A stretch of 64,000 nucleotides of DNA from Streptomyces sp. D2-8 (GTDB lineage: Bacteria; Actinomycetota; Actinomycetes; Streptomycetales; Streptomycetaceae). Each line of letters starts with the position of its first letter. The stretch's first letter is position 1. Shown here one piece after another: positions 37,481-46,412 of the stretch. The DNA lies in NCBI RefSeq assembly GCF_023184515.1, contig NZ_JAAHBP010000001.1:868001-932000 (forward strand), in the 5' to 3' direction. A model generated the notes under the pieces. It did not search any database. It was not told the origin of the DNA and saw only the letters and a list, made by a program, of their open reading frames with translations. The position numbers were made by a program, and so were the translations under genes.

Positions 37481-37561
37481 GGGTCAAGCATCGGCCCTGG
37501 GACACAGGGGCGCACCCGGAGTGCGCGGGATCGTTATGCGCCGTCCGAGGCCGTGTCCGGC

Positions 37562-37729
37562 TTAGGGGTCCTTTCACTATGAGCGTCCGATCAGGTCGCG
37601 TGCTCTGGTGCCGTGCATCGCAAGGCGCCGGAAGGTCCTCGTAGCGGAGCTACTAGGGCCTTTTGGCAACGCGGCGAGGTGCGGTGCCAGACCACGCGAC
37701 CCGGGCGGGCATAGTGAAAGGACCCCTTA
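37562..37729. mobile_element. MITE-like element, long copy of the CACTATG family
   Basis: Body 37565-37726 (162 bp) with perfect 17-bp terminal inverted repeats GGGGTCCTTTCACTATG, flanked on both sides by TTA (37562-37564, 37727-37729), a likely target duplication. Most of the element is an imperfect palindrome. No coding frame looks real. It matches the shorter copy at 51990-52100 at both ends, and that copy lacks about 55-60 central bases. Confidence 0.85.
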
Positions 37730-37833
37730 GGGGGCTTCTGATGGATCTCCGCGGTGTCGCGAGGCCCGGCACGCCGAGAGCACGCACCGAACGCCGCTCC
37801 TTCTTCCACGGAGATCCGTCAGAAGCCCCCTAG
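37727..37833. mobile_element. MITE-like element, copy 2 of core family
   Basis: Body 37730-37830 (101 bp). Terminal repeats are 22 bp and match at 21 positions (left 37730-37751 begins GGGGGCTTCTGATGG; right 37809-37830). It shares the TTA on its left with the previous element. On the right the CTA at 37830-37832 is, on the minus strand, the stop codon of the WYL regulator. The internal 37-bp core at 37766-37802 matches the element at 22667-22863. Confidence 0.8.
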
Positions 37834-38804
37834 GGCAGGTAGAGCCGGGCCAGCCGTGCCGCGTCCGCGGCGAACCGCTCACGCAGGCTCTCCGGCGCCA
37901 GCACCTCCACCTCCGGGCCCAGCGCCGCCAGCTGGGTGTGGGCGACCTCCTCCGACTCCACCGGCAGGGCCACCGTCACCCAGCCGCCCTCGTCCGGGGC
38001 GTCCGCGTCCGCCAGGGCCTCCCGGGCGGACAGCGAATCGAGGGCGTACGGCAGTCCGCGCACACCGTCGGGGGACAGCCGCACCACGACCCGCGCCCGC
38101 AGGATGGACCGCGCGAACTGCTCCGCCCGCTCCTCCCAGAACGCGGGCAGGTCGAAGTCCGGTTCCCGCTCGAAGCGCTCACCGTCCGCGTCCACCGCCG
38201 TGAACCGGTCGATCCGGTACACCCGGAAGGACGCGCTCCCGGCCACCCGCGCGCACAGGTACCAGACGCCCGCCTTCAGCACGAGCCCGTACGGCTCCAG
38301 CTCCCGGACGACCTCGTCCTCCCCGCGCCGGTAGCGGGCGCCGATCCGCCGGTCGTCCCACACGGCGTCGGCGACCGCCGGCAGCAGCGCGGGCGTCTGC
38401 GGCTCCTTGAACCAGTTCGGCGCGTCCAGATGGAACCGCTGGGAGGCCGTCCTGGAAGCGTCCCGCAGGGACGGCAGCAGCGCCGCCGACACCTTCAGCC
38501 GGGCCGCCGAGGCGGCGTCCTCCAGGCCCATCTCGCGCAGCGCCCCCGGCACCCCGGACAGGAACAGCGCCTCGGCCTCGCCGCGGTGCAGCCCGGTCAG
38601 CCGCGTCCGGTACCCCCCGACCAGCCGGTAGCCACCGGCCCGGCCCCGGTCCGCGTACACCGGCACGCCCGCCTCCGACAGCGCCTGCGCGTCCCGTGTG
38701 ACCGTCCGCTCCGACACCTCCAGCTCACGGGCGAGCTCGGCGGCCGTCATGGAGGGCCGGGACTGGAGCAGCAGCACCATCTTGATCAGCCGGGCAGCGC
38801 GCAT
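37830..38804 (-). CDS. WYL-domain transcriptional regulator (YafY type)
   Basis: 324 residues from ATG 38804; ATG 38813 is an alternative. An N-terminal DeoR-like helix-turn-helix (LIKMVLLLQSRPSMTAAELARELEVSERTVTRDAQAL) is followed by a WYL domain with the sensor core LKAGVWYLCARVAGSASFRVYRIDRF and a C-terminal WCX-like extension. WYL proteins sense ligands or nucleic acids and control DNA-damage, phage-defence or metabolic genes; its targets are unknown. Its TAG stop lies exactly at the border of an inverted-repeat element. Confidence 0.9.
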   Translation of the reverse strand: MRAARLIKMVLLLQSRPSMTAAELARELEVSERTVTRDAQALSEAGVPVYADRGRAGGYRLVGGYRTRLTGLHRGEAEALFLSGVPGALREMGLEDAASAARLKVSAALLPSLRDASRTASQRFHLDAPNWFKEPQTPALLPAVADAVWDDRRIGARYRRGEDEVVRELEPYGLVLKAGVWYLCARVAGSASFRVYRIDRFTAVDADGERFEREPDFDLPAFWEERAEQFARSILRARVVVRLSPDGVRGLPYALDSLSAREALADADAPDEGGWVTVALPVESEEVAHTQLAALGPEVEVLAPESLRERFAADAARLARLYLP

Positions 38805-38944
38805 GACCGCCATTGTGCCGGGCGCGGCCACCTGCCTGGGTGTACAGATCCTGTGATCTCACCGTCACCGTTGTTAACGTCGGTCGGAGTTCAGCGTGCA
38901 GAGGTTCGGTTGATCAATCGGTACGTCCCTCGACGAGGACACAC

Positions 38945-40507
38945 ATGACGAAACAGCCTCGCGAACAATGGGCCACACGCACGGGTTTCCTGCTGGCGGC
39001 GATCGGCTCCGCCATCGGACTCGGCAACATCTGGCGCTTTCCTGCTGTGGCCTACGAGAACGGTGGCGGCGCCTTCCTCTTCCCCTATCTCATCGCCCTG
39101 CTCACCGCCGGTATCCCGCTGCTCATCATGGAATACGCGATCGGGCGCAGATACCGGACCTCGCCCCCGGCGGCGCTGCGGCAGATGGCCCGCCCGGCGG
39201 AGGTGCTCGGGTGGTGGCAGGTGGCGATCTCCTTCGTGATCGCCACGTACTACGCGGTCATCATCGCCTGGGCGGTGCGTTACATCGGCTTCTCCGCCGA
39301 CCAGGCCTGGGGCGACGACCCGGAGGGCTTCCTCTTCGGCAGCTTCCTCAAGGCGTCCGAGGAGCCGGGCTTCGTCTCCGGCTACGTCTCCGGGGTGCTG
39401 TGGCCGCTCATCGCCGTCTGGGTGGTGGTGCTGGGCATCCTGGCGTTCGGTATCCGGCGCGGCATCGAGAAGGCCAACAAGATCTTCATCCCGCTGCTGG
39501 TGGTCTTCTTCGTCGCCCTGGTGATCCGGGCCCTCACCTTGGACGGTGCGGCGCAGGGGCTGGACGCCTTCTTCCGCCCCGACTGGTCGGAGCTGACCAA
39601 CGGCAGCGTCTGGGTGGCCGCCTACGGCCAGATCTTCTTCTCCCTGTCGATCGGCTTCGGCATCATGGTCACCTACGCGTCCTACCTGCGGCGCCGCGCC
39701 GATCTCACCGGCTCCGCCCTGGTCGCCGGGTTCGCCAACAGTTCCTTCGAGATCCTCGCCGGCATCGGCGTGTTCGCCACGCTGGGCTTCATGGCGCAGG
39801 CCGCGGGGGTGCCGGTCGGGGACGTGGCGACCGCGGGGCTCGGACTGGCGTTCGTCGCCTTCCCGACGATCATCTCGGAGATGTGGCTGGGCGGCGCCTT
39901 CGGCGTGCTGTTCTTCGTGTCCCTGGTGATCGCGGGTCTGTCCTCGTTGATCTCGATCGTCCAGGTGGTGGTCTCCGCGGTGCAGGACCGCACCGGCATG
40001 CACCGCATCCCCGCCGTGTTCGGCGTGGGCGGCGCTGTGGCGGTGGCCTCCATCCTGCTGTTCCCGACCAATGAGGGCGTCTTCCTGCTCGACGCCTCCG
40101 ACCACTTCATCAACCAGTACGGCATCGCGATGGCCGCGCTGGTCGGCGTGATCGCGGTGGCCTGGTTCATGCGCAAGCTGCCCGAACTGCAACGGGACGC
40201 CGACGCCACCTCCGCCGTGCGACTCGGCCACTGGTGGCGCATCTGCCTCGGCATCATCACCCCGGTGGTGCTGGGCTGGATGATGATCGACAGCTTGCGC
40301 TCCGAGTTCGACGAGAACTACGAGGGCTACTCCACCGACTTCCTGCTGGGAGCGGGCTGGAGCGTGGCGATCGCGGCGCTGCTGGTCGGCGTGCTGCTCT
40401 CCCTGATCCCGTGGAAGGCGGCCGAGGGCGGGCTGAGCGACCTGGACATGGAGTCCCCCGACGAGGCCGAGGCCCACCGTAAGCGGCATGGAGAGGAGGA
40501 CCGCTGA
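38945..40507 (+). CDS. NSS (SNF) family sodium-dependent transporter, MetP-like
   Basis: 520 residues, about 12 transmembrane helices. The NSS signature is intact near the start: GFLLAAIGSAIGLGNIWRFPAVAYENGGGAFL. Bacterial members import amino acids with Na+. The C-terminus is charged and cytoplasmic. Its stop codon overlaps the start of a 46-residue gene of the methionine/alanine importer small-subunit type, so substrates are probably Met and/or Ala. The ribosome site is GAGGAC. Divergent from the WYL regulator gene, which may control it. Confidence 0.92.
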   Translation: MTKQPREQWATRTGFLLAAIGSAIGLGNIWRFPAVAYENGGGAFLFPYLIALLTAGIPLLIMEYAIGRRYRTSPPAALRQMARPAEVLGWWQVAISFVIATYYAVIIAWAVRYIGFSADQAWGDDPEGFLFGSFLKASEEPGFVSGYVSGVLWPLIAVWVVVLGILAFGIRRGIEKANKIFIPLLVVFFVALVIRALTLDGAAQGLDAFFRPDWSELTNGSVWVAAYGQIFFSLSIGFGIMVTYASYLRRRADLTGSALVAGFANSSFEILAGIGVFATLGFMAQAAGVPVGDVATAGLGLAFVAFPTIISEMWLGGAFGVLFFVSLVIAGLSSLISIVQVVVSAVQDRTGMHRIPAVFGVGGAVAVASILLFPTNEGVFLLDASDHFINQYGIAMAALVGVIAVAWFMRKLPELQRDADATSAVRLGHWWRICLGIITPVVLGWMMIDSLRSEFDENYEGYSTDFLLGAGWSVAIAALLVGVLLSLIPWKAAEGGLSDLDMESPDEAEAHRKRHGEEDR

Positions 40508-40647
40508 TGTCCGGCGGCGCCATCATCATGATGATCATCGCGATCCTCATCGTCTGGGGAGGCCTGGGGCTGGCCATCATCCGGCTCCGCGGCCATCCCG
40601 ACCCGGGACCGACCGCCGAGGAGGCGACCGTCCCGCACGCCGAGTAG
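40507..40647 (+). CDS. Methionine/alanine importer small subunit (MetS-like)
   Basis: 46 residues. One transmembrane helix (IIMMIIAILIVWGGLGLAII) and a short polar C-terminus. Its ATG shares a base with the transporter's TGA, so the two are translationally coupled. In Corynebacterium the MetP transporter needs such a tiny MetS partner for activity; gene order and size match. Confidence 0.85.
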   Translation: MSGGAIIMMIIAILIVWGGLGLAIIRLRGHPDPGPTAEEATVPHAE

Positions 40648-40666
40648 CGTCCAGGCGGTACCACGC

Positions 40667-40710
40667 AAGCGGCCGCCGACCCCCGGATCACGGGAGGCCG
40701 GCGACCGCTT
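40667..40710 (-). terminator. Imperfect hairpin terminator after aceE
   Basis: Arms of about 19 bp (AAGCGGCCGCCGACCCCC against its near complement, with wobble pairs and one bulge). It lies between the convergent metS-like and aceE genes and may serve both. Confidence 0.55.
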
Positions 40711-40718
40711 CGGCGTTC

Positions 40719-43421
40719 CTACAGACCGTACTTCGCGCGCGCTTCCTTCACGGCCGTCGCCTTGACCTCGCCGCGCCCCGCGAGCTGGGCCAGGGCCGCG
40801 ACGACGATCGACTCGGCGTCGACGCCGAAGTGGCGGCGGGCCGCCTCGCGGGTGTCCGAGAGGCCGAAGCCGTCGGCGCCCAGCGAGGACCAGTCCTGCT
40901 CGACCCACTGCGCGATCTGGTCCGGGACCTGGCGCATGTAGTCGGAGACCGCCAGCACCGGGCCCTCGGCACCCTGGAGCGCCTGCCGCACGAACGGCAC
41001 CCGCTCCTCGCCGCGCAGCAGCGCCTCGTCCGCCTCCAGGGCGTCCCGGCGCAGCTCGCTCCAGGACGTCGCCGACCAGACGTCGGCCGCCACGTCCCAC
41101 TCCTCGGCGAGCAGCCGCTGCGCCTTGAGCGCCCAGTGGATCGCCGTACCGGAGCCGAGCAGCTGGATCCGCGGGGCGTTCGCCGGGGGCGTGATGCCCG
41201 CCGACTCCGCCGTGTTGAAGCGGTACAGGCCCTTGACGATGCCCTCGTCGACACCGGCGACGGACGGCTTCGCGGGCTGCGGCAGCGGCTCGTTGTAGAC
41301 GGTCAGGTAGTAGAAGACGTCCTGGTCCTCACCCGGGGCCGCCTCGCCGTACATCCGGCGCAGACCGTCCTTGACGATCGTCGCGACCTCGTAGGCGAAC
41401 GCCGGGTCGTACGACAGCGCCGCCGGGTTCGTCGCCGCGATGACGGGGGAGTGGCCGTCGGCGTGCTGCAGGCCCTCGCCCGTCAGGGTCGTACGGCCGG
41501 CCGTGGCGCCGACGAGGAAGCCGCGGCCGAGCTGGTCGCCGAGCTGCCACATCTGGTCGGCCGTGCGCTGCCAGCCGAACATCGAGTAGAAGATGTAGAA
41601 CGGGATCATCGTCTCGCCGTGCGTCGCGTACGACGTCGAAGCGGCGATGAAGTCGGCCATCGAACCGGCCTCGGTGATCCCCTCGTTGAGGATCTGGCCG
41701 TTCTGGGCCTCCTTGTAGTACATCAGCTGGTCGCGGTCGACCGGCTCGTACGTCTGGCCCTTCGGCGAGTAGATGCCGAGCGACGGGAACAGCGACTCCA
41801 TACCGAAGGTGCGCGCCTCGTCGGGGACGATCGGCACCCAGCGCTTGCCCGTCTCCTTGTCGCGGACCAGGTCCTTGACCAGGCGGACGAACGCCATGGT
41901 GGTGGCCACGTTCTGCGAGCCGGAGCCCTTGTCGAAGGACGCGAACGCCTTGTCCGCCGGGGCGGGCAGCGGCGCGACCGGGTGGACGCGGCGGGCCGGG
42001 GCCGGACCGCCGAGGGCGGCACGCCGCTCCTGGAGGTACCGCACCTCGGGCGAGTCGGCGCCCGGGTGGCCGTAGGGCACCACGCCGTCGACGAAGTCGC
42101 TGTCCTTGATCGGCAGTTCGAGCAGGTCGCGCATGTTCTTGAACTCGTCCACCGACAGCTTCTTCATCTGGTGGTTGGCGTTCTTCGACGCGAAGCCCTT
42201 GCCGAGGGTGTGGCCCTTGACCGTCTGGGCCAGGATCACGGTCGGCGCGCCCTTGTGCTCGACGGCGGCCTTGTACGCGGCGAAGACCTTGCGCGCCTCG
42301 TGCCCACCGCGCGAGAGGTGGAAGCACTCGAGGATCTTGTCGTCGCTCAGCAGCTTCGCCATCTCCCCGAGCGCCGGGTCGGCGCCGAAGAAGTCCTGGC
42401 GGATGTAGGCCGCGTCGCGGGTCTGGTACGTCTGGATCTGCGCGTCCGGTACCTGGCGCAGGCGGCGTACGAGCGCGCCCGTGGTGTCGAGCCGGAACAG
42501 CTCGTCCCAGGCCGTGCCCCACAGTGTCTTGATCACGTTCCAGCCGGCGCCGCGGAACTGGGCCTCCAGCTCCTGCACGATCTTGAAGTTCGCGCGGACC
42601 GGGCCGTCGAGGCGCTGCAGGTTGCAGTTGATGACGAACGTGAGGTTGTCCAGCTCCTCACGGGCCGCCAGCGCGAGGGCCGCCGTCGACTCGGGCTCGT
42701 CCATCTCGCCGTCGCCGAGGAACGCCCACACGTGCGAACCGGCGGTGTCCTTGATGCCGCGGTTGGCCAGGTAGCGGTTGAAGCGCGCCTGGTAGATCGC
42801 CGACAGCGGGCCCAGGCCCATGGAGACCGTCGGGAACTCCCACAGCCAGGGCAGCCGGCGCGGGTGCGGGTAGGAGGGCAGGCCGTTGCCGCCCGCCTCC
42901 CGGCGGAAGTTGTCGAGCTGCTCCTCGTTCAGGCGACCGTCGAGGAACGCGCGGGCGTAGATGCCGGGGGAGGCGTGGCCCTGGATGTAGAGCTGGTCGC
43001 CGGAGCCGTCGGCCTCTTTGCCTTTGAAGAAGTGGTTGAAGCCGGTCTCGTACAGCCAGGCGGCGGAGGCGAAGGTGGCGATGTGGCCGCCGACGCCGTA
43101 CTTGCTGCCCCGGGTCACCATGGCGGCCGCGTTCCAGCGGTTCCACGCGGTGATCCGCTGCTCCATCGCCTCGTCACCGGGCACGCCGGGCTCGGCGGCG
43201 GTGGGGATGGAGTTGACGTAGTCGGTCTCGAGGAGCTTCGGCAGCGCGATGCCGGCGCCCTCGGCGCGCTCCAGCGTGCGCCGCATCAAGTACGCGGCAC
43301 GGTGCGGCCCGGCCGCCTCGGCGACCGCGTCCAGGGAGGCCTGCCATTCGGCGGTCTCCTCCGGGTCCCGGTCCGGGAGCTGGTCGAGCTCGCTCGGCTG
43401 GATGGCGTTGGGGTCGGTCAT
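40719..43421 (-). CDS. aceE: Pyruvate dehydrogenase E1 component, homodimeric
   Basis: 900 residues. The thiamine-diphosphate motif is visible as GDGEMDEPES then NLTFVINCNLQRLDGPVR, and HASPGIYARAFLDGR and SMFGWQRTADQMW are conserved in AceE. It decarboxylates pyruvate and passes the acetyl group to a lipoylated E2. ATG 43421 (MTDPNAIQPSELDQ) follows GAAGGCGG; a start at 43457 is less likely. Downstream of a GntR/FCD gene, with a 17-bp palindrome 122 bp before the start codon. The E2 and E3 genes lie 1-4 kb further upstream. Confidence 0.96.
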   Translation of the reverse strand: MTDPNAIQPSELDQLPDRDPEETAEWQASLDAVAEAAGPHRAAYLMRRTLERAEGAGIALPKLLETDYVNSIPTAAEPGVPGDEAMEQRITAWNRWNAAAMVTRGSKYGVGGHIATFASAAWLYETGFNHFFKGKEADGSGDQLYIQGHASPGIYARAFLDGRLNEEQLDNFRREAGGNGLPSYPHPRRLPWLWEFPTVSMGLGPLSAIYQARFNRYLANRGIKDTAGSHVWAFLGDGEMDEPESTAALALAAREELDNLTFVINCNLQRLDGPVRANFKIVQELEAQFRGAGWNVIKTLWGTAWDELFRLDTTGALVRRLRQVPDAQIQTYQTRDAAYIRQDFFGADPALGEMAKLLSDDKILECFHLSRGGHEARKVFAAYKAAVEHKGAPTVILAQTVKGHTLGKGFASKNANHQMKKLSVDEFKNMRDLLELPIKDSDFVDGVVPYGHPGADSPEVRYLQERRAALGGPAPARRVHPVAPLPAPADKAFASFDKGSGSQNVATTMAFVRLVKDLVRDKETGKRWVPIVPDEARTFGMESLFPSLGIYSPKGQTYEPVDRDQLMYYKEAQNGQILNEGITEAGSMADFIAASTSYATHGETMIPFYIFYSMFGWQRTADQMWQLGDQLGRGFLVGATAGRTTLTGEGLQHADGHSPVIAATNPAALSYDPAFAYEVATIVKDGLRRMYGEAAPGEDQDVFYYLTVYNEPLPQPAKPSVAGVDEGIVKGLYRFNTAESAGITPPANAPRIQLLGSGTAIHWALKAQRLLAEEWDVAADVWSATSWSELRRDALEADEALLRGEERVPFVRQALQGAEGPVLAVSDYMRQVPDQIAQWVEQDWSSLGADGFGLSDTREAARRHFGVDAESIVVAALAQLAGRGEVKATAVKEARAKYGL

Positions 43422-43542
43422 GTCGCCGCCTTCCTCAGTCGAAGGGGGTTCCCTCATCGGTAAGGGTTCGGGGGTGCCCTTTGTCTTTGGCAGGACAGGG
43501 CGCGGGGCTTGGGTGGCAAGCCCGTCGGCGACTGTAACTCGC

Positions 43543-43559
43543 TGATCGATGATCGATCA
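43543..43559. promoter_or_regulatory. Perfect 17-bp palindrome before aceE
   Basis: TGATCGATGATCGATCA: 8-bp perfect arms around one base, in a gap without genes (43422-43690). The position suits an operator for aceE, and the adjacent GntR/FCD gene is the obvious candidate binder. The binding partner is inferred. Confidence 0.5.
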
Positions 43560-43690
43560 AAGGGTTGAGAGGCAAAACCTCTTGATCACGAGAAAGTAGG
43601 CACGCGGTGCCTCCGGCAGTGGCACGCGGTGACTGGATTTCGCATGGTTTTCGCAGGTCGGAGGCGTTTGAGCGGGGATGTGCTCGAGTG

Positions 43691-44314
43691 TCACGCCCGG
43701 GGCGCGCAGCCCAGGACGTGCGCCTTCACGAGTTCCGCGATCCGGGGGTCGCGGCGCTTGAACGCGGCGACGAGCTCCTCGTGCTCCTCGGCGTACGACT
43801 GCTGCTGGGTGCCCAGCCAGCGGATCGACAGGGCCGTGAACACCTCGATGCCGAGGCCTTCCCAGGTGTGCAGCAGGACGGAGTTGCCCGCGGCACGGAC
43901 CAGTTCGCGGTGGAAGGCGACGGTGTGACGGACCTGGGCCGTGCCGTCGGAGACGCGGTCGGCCTCGTACAGGGCGCTGACGTGGGGTTCCAGTGCCGAG
44001 CAGTCCTCCGCGAGGCCCGGGGAGGCCAGCTCCGCGGCGATGGCCTCCAGACCGGCCCGGACCGGGTAGCTCTCCTCCAGGTCGGCGGCCGTGAGGTTGC
44101 GGACGCGCACGCCCTTGTTCGGAGCGGACTCGATCAGGCGCAGGGACTCCAGCTCGCGCAGGGCCTCGCGGACCGGGGTCTGGCTGACCTCCAGCTCGGT
44201 GGCGATCCGGCGCTCGACGATCCGCTCGCCCGGCTGCCAGCGTCCGCTGATGATCCCCTCCAGGATGTGCTCGCGGATCTGCTCGCGGAGCGAGTGGATG
44301 ACGGGCGCGGTCAT
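43691..44314 (-). CDS. GntR family regulator, FadR/FCD type
   Basis: 207 residues. An N-terminal GntR winged helix (LREQIREHILEGIISGRWQPGERIVERRIATELEVSQTPVREALREL) is followed by an FCD ligand domain whose metal-binding histidines are plausible in HTVAFHRELVRAAGN and later HEELV and KAHVLG. FCD regulators usually sense carboxylates. The place between aceE and the E2/E3 genes suggests control of 2-oxoacid dehydrogenase genes, like PdhR in enterics. ATG 44314 has GAGGAG. Confidence 0.92.
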   Translation of the reverse strand: MTAPVIHSLREQIREHILEGIISGRWQPGERIVERRIATELEVSQTPVREALRELESLRLIESAPNKGVRVRNLTAADLEESYPVRAGLEAIAAELASPGLAEDCSALEPHVSALYEADRVSDGTAQVRHTVAFHRELVRAAGNSVLLHTWEGLGIEVFTALSIRWLGTQQQSYAEEHEELVAAFKRRDPRIAELVKAHVLGCAPRA

Positions 44315-44332
44315 GAGGGCTCCTCAGTCGGG

Positions 44333-44349
44333 ATTGACGTTTAGACAAT
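44333..44349. promoter_or_regulatory. Candidate operator before the GntR gene
   Basis: ATTGACGTTTAGACAAT: inverted repeat ATTGnC-n5-GnCAAT, 19 bp upstream of the regulator's start codon. It suits autoregulation or a promoter; it does not match the palindrome before aceE. Confidence 0.35.
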
Positions 44350-44470
44350 ACGGCCGGTTCGCTCCGCGGGTGAGGCCGACGTGGGTGCTGTCACGCAGGT
44401 GAGACGAGGCGCACACGGTGTTTCCGGCACGCCGTGGAGCTCGGTCGGATGCGTCTGTGGGCGGCTGCGG

Positions 44471-44509
44471 GCCGGTCGTTGCCTGTCGCGCGGTTCCCCG
44501 CGCCCCCAG
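44471..44509. repeat. Intergenic GGGGCGCGGGGAAC repeat, minus orientation
   Basis: On the minus strand it reads GGGGGCGCGGGGAACCGCGC and continues GACAGGCAACGACC, matching the copies at 48004 and 52100. Located between the E2 gene's terminator and the GntR promoter. Confidence 0.7.
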
Positions 44510-44513
44510 CACA

Positions 44514-44547
44514 GTGCCCCTGCCCGGAGATGTCCGGACAGGGGCAC
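44514..44547 (-). terminator. Terminator after the E2 gene
   Basis: 14-bp arms (GTGCCCCTGCCCGG and complement, one wobble) with a short loop, about 20 bp past the stop codon. Confidence 0.75.
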
Positions 44548-44567
44548 CGCTCAGCCGTGCAGGAAGG

Positions 44568-46349
44568 TCAGAGACCCAGCTCGACCTCGAACTCGCCGGC
44601 CTCCAGGATGGCCTTGACCGCCGTCAGGTAACGCGCGGCGTCGGCGCCGTCCACCAGGCGGTGGTCGTAGGACAGGGTCAGGTACGTCATGTCGCGGACG
44701 CCGATGACCGTGCCCTCCTCCGTCTCGATGACGGCGGGGCGCTTGACCGTCGCACCGATGCCGAGGATCGCGACCTGGCCCGGCGGCACGATGATCGTGT
44801 CGAAGAGCGCACCGCGCGACCCGGTGTTGGAGATGGTGAAGGTCGCGCCGGACAGCTCGTCCGGGGTGATCTTGTTGGCGCGGACCTTGCCCGCCAGGTC
44901 GGCCGTGGCCTTGGCGATACCGGCGAGGTTGAGGTCACCGGCGTTCTTGATGACCGGGGTCATCAGGCCCTTCTCGGAGTCCACCGCGATACCGACGTTC
45001 TCGGTGTCGAAGTAGGTGATGGTCCCCTCGGCCTCGTTGATCTTGGCGTTGACGGGCGCGTGCGCCTTCAGCGCCTGGGCCGCGGCCTTGACGAAGAACG
45101 GCATCGGGGAGAGCTTGACGCCCTCACGCGACGCGAACGCGTCCTTGGCACGGGCGCGCAGCTTCATCAGCCGCGTGACGTCGACCTCGACGACCGAGGA
45201 CAGCTGCGCCTGCTCGTGCAGGGCCTTGACCATGTTGTCGCCGATGACCTTGCGGATCCGCGGCATCTTGATGGTCTGGCCGCGCAGCGGGGACGCCTCC
45301 AGCACCGGGGCCTTCTTCGCGGCCGACGGAGCGGCGGCGGGAGCCGGAGCGGCGGTGGCGGCCTTCGCTGCCTCGGCGGCGGCGATGACGTCCTGCTTGC
45401 GGATGCGGCCGCCGACGCCGGTGCCCTTGACGGCGGCCAGGTCGACGCCGTTCTCGGCGGCGAGCTTGCGCACCAGCGGGGTGACGTAGGCGCCGTCGTC
45501 GGCCGGCCCCGCGGCGGCCGGAGCGGCCGGGGCCTGGGCCGGAGCCGGGGCGGGGGCAGGAGCGGCCGGAGCCGGCCCGGGAGCCGGGGTGACCTGCTGC
45601 TGCGGGGCCGGGGCCGACGGAGCCTGCGGGGCCGGGGCGGCCTGCTGCGGAGCCGGGGCCGGAGCGGGCTCGGGCTGCGCCGGGGCGGCCGGGGCCTCCT
45701 GCGCGGGGGCGGCGGCCGGAGCGGCACCCGCCTCGCCGATGACGGCGAGCTTGGCGCCGACCTCGGCGGTCTCGTCCTCGCCGACCACGATCTCCAGCAG
45801 GGTGCCCGAGGTGGGCGCCGGAATCTCGGTGTCGACCTTGTCGGTGGAGACCTCGAGCAGCGGCTCGTCGGCCTCGACGCTGTCACCGACCGACTTCAGC
45901 CAGCGGGTGACGGTGCCTTCGGTGACGGACTCGCCGAGCGCGGGCAGGACCACGTCCGTGCCCTCGGCGGAGCCGCCGCCGGCAGCGGCGTCGGCGGAGG
46001 GAGCGGGAGCCGGGGCGGCCTGCTCGGTGGACGGGGCGGCCGCGGCCGGCTCGGGAGCCGGCTCGGCGACCTCCTCCGCGGCGGGGGCCGGGGCGGCGGC
46101 GGGCGCGCCGCTGCCGTCGTCGATCAGGGCCAGCTCGGCGCCGACCTCGACCGTCTCGTCCTCGGCGACCTTGATGGAGGACAGGACACCGGCTGCGGGC
46201 GAGGGGATCTCGGTGTCGACCTTGTCGGTCGACACCTCCAGCAGCGGCTCGTCGGCCTCGACGCGCTCGCCCTCGGCCTTCAGCCAGCGGGTGACAGTGC
46301 CCTCGGTGACGCTCTCGCCGAGCGCCGGAAGGGTTACGGAAACCGCCAT
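44568..46349 (-). CDS. sucB: 2-oxoacid dehydrogenase E2 (dihydrolipoyl acyltransferase)
   Basis: 593 residues. Two N-terminal lipoyl domains (each with [12 protein letters not shown], the Lys being lipoylated) are joined by long Ala-Pro-Glu linkers. Then an E3/E1-binding domain ([29 protein letters not shown]) and the catalytic trimer domain ending [16 protein letters not shown] with the active His and Asp. In actinobacteria this shared E2 serves pyruvate and, with Kgd, 2-oxoglutarate oxidation, so the sucB label is conventional. Encoded 63 bp after lpd, one operon. Confidence 0.95.
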   Translation of the reverse strand: MAVSVTLPALGESVTEGTVTRWLKAEGERVEADEPLLEVSTDKVDTEIPSPAAGVLSSIKVAEDETVEVGAELALIDDGSGAPAAAPAPAAEEVAEPAPEPAAAAPSTEQAAPAPAPSADAAAGGGSAEGTDVVLPALGESVTEGTVTRWLKSVGDSVEADEPLLEVSTDKVDTEIPAPTSGTLLEIVVGEDETAEVGAKLAVIGEAGAAPAAAPAQEAPAAPAQPEPAPAPAPQQAAPAPQAPSAPAPQQQVTPAPGPAPAAPAPAPAPAQAPAAPAAAGPADDGAYVTPLVRKLAAENGVDLAAVKGTGVGGRIRKQDVIAAAEAAKAATAAPAPAAAPSAAKKAPVLEASPLRGQTIKMPRIRKVIGDNMVKALHEQAQLSSVVEVDVTRLMKLRARAKDAFASREGVKLSPMPFFVKAAAQALKAHAPVNAKINEAEGTITYFDTENVGIAVDSEKGLMTPVIKNAGDLNLAGIAKATADLAGKVRANKITPDELSGATFTISNTGSRGALFDTIIVPPGQVAILGIGATVKRPAVIETEEGTVIGVRDMTYLTLSYDHRLVDGADAARYLTAVKAILEAGEFEVELGL

Positions 46350-46412
46350 GGTTTCGGTTGCTCCTTACGGAAAGTGCGGAAGTCTGTGTCGTCGCGTTCG
46401 TCGACCGAGGGG

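Noticed and set aside
37591-37809. 72-codon minus-strand frame across the two elements
   Set aside because: It spans two separate inverted-repeat elements; composition follows the repeats and there is no ribosome site.
40488-43463. A 991-codon open frame on the + strand opposite aceE
   Set aside because: It mirrors the high-GC codon bias of aceE; the product is Arg/Val/Leu/Gly-rich with no domain, and aceE itself is certain.
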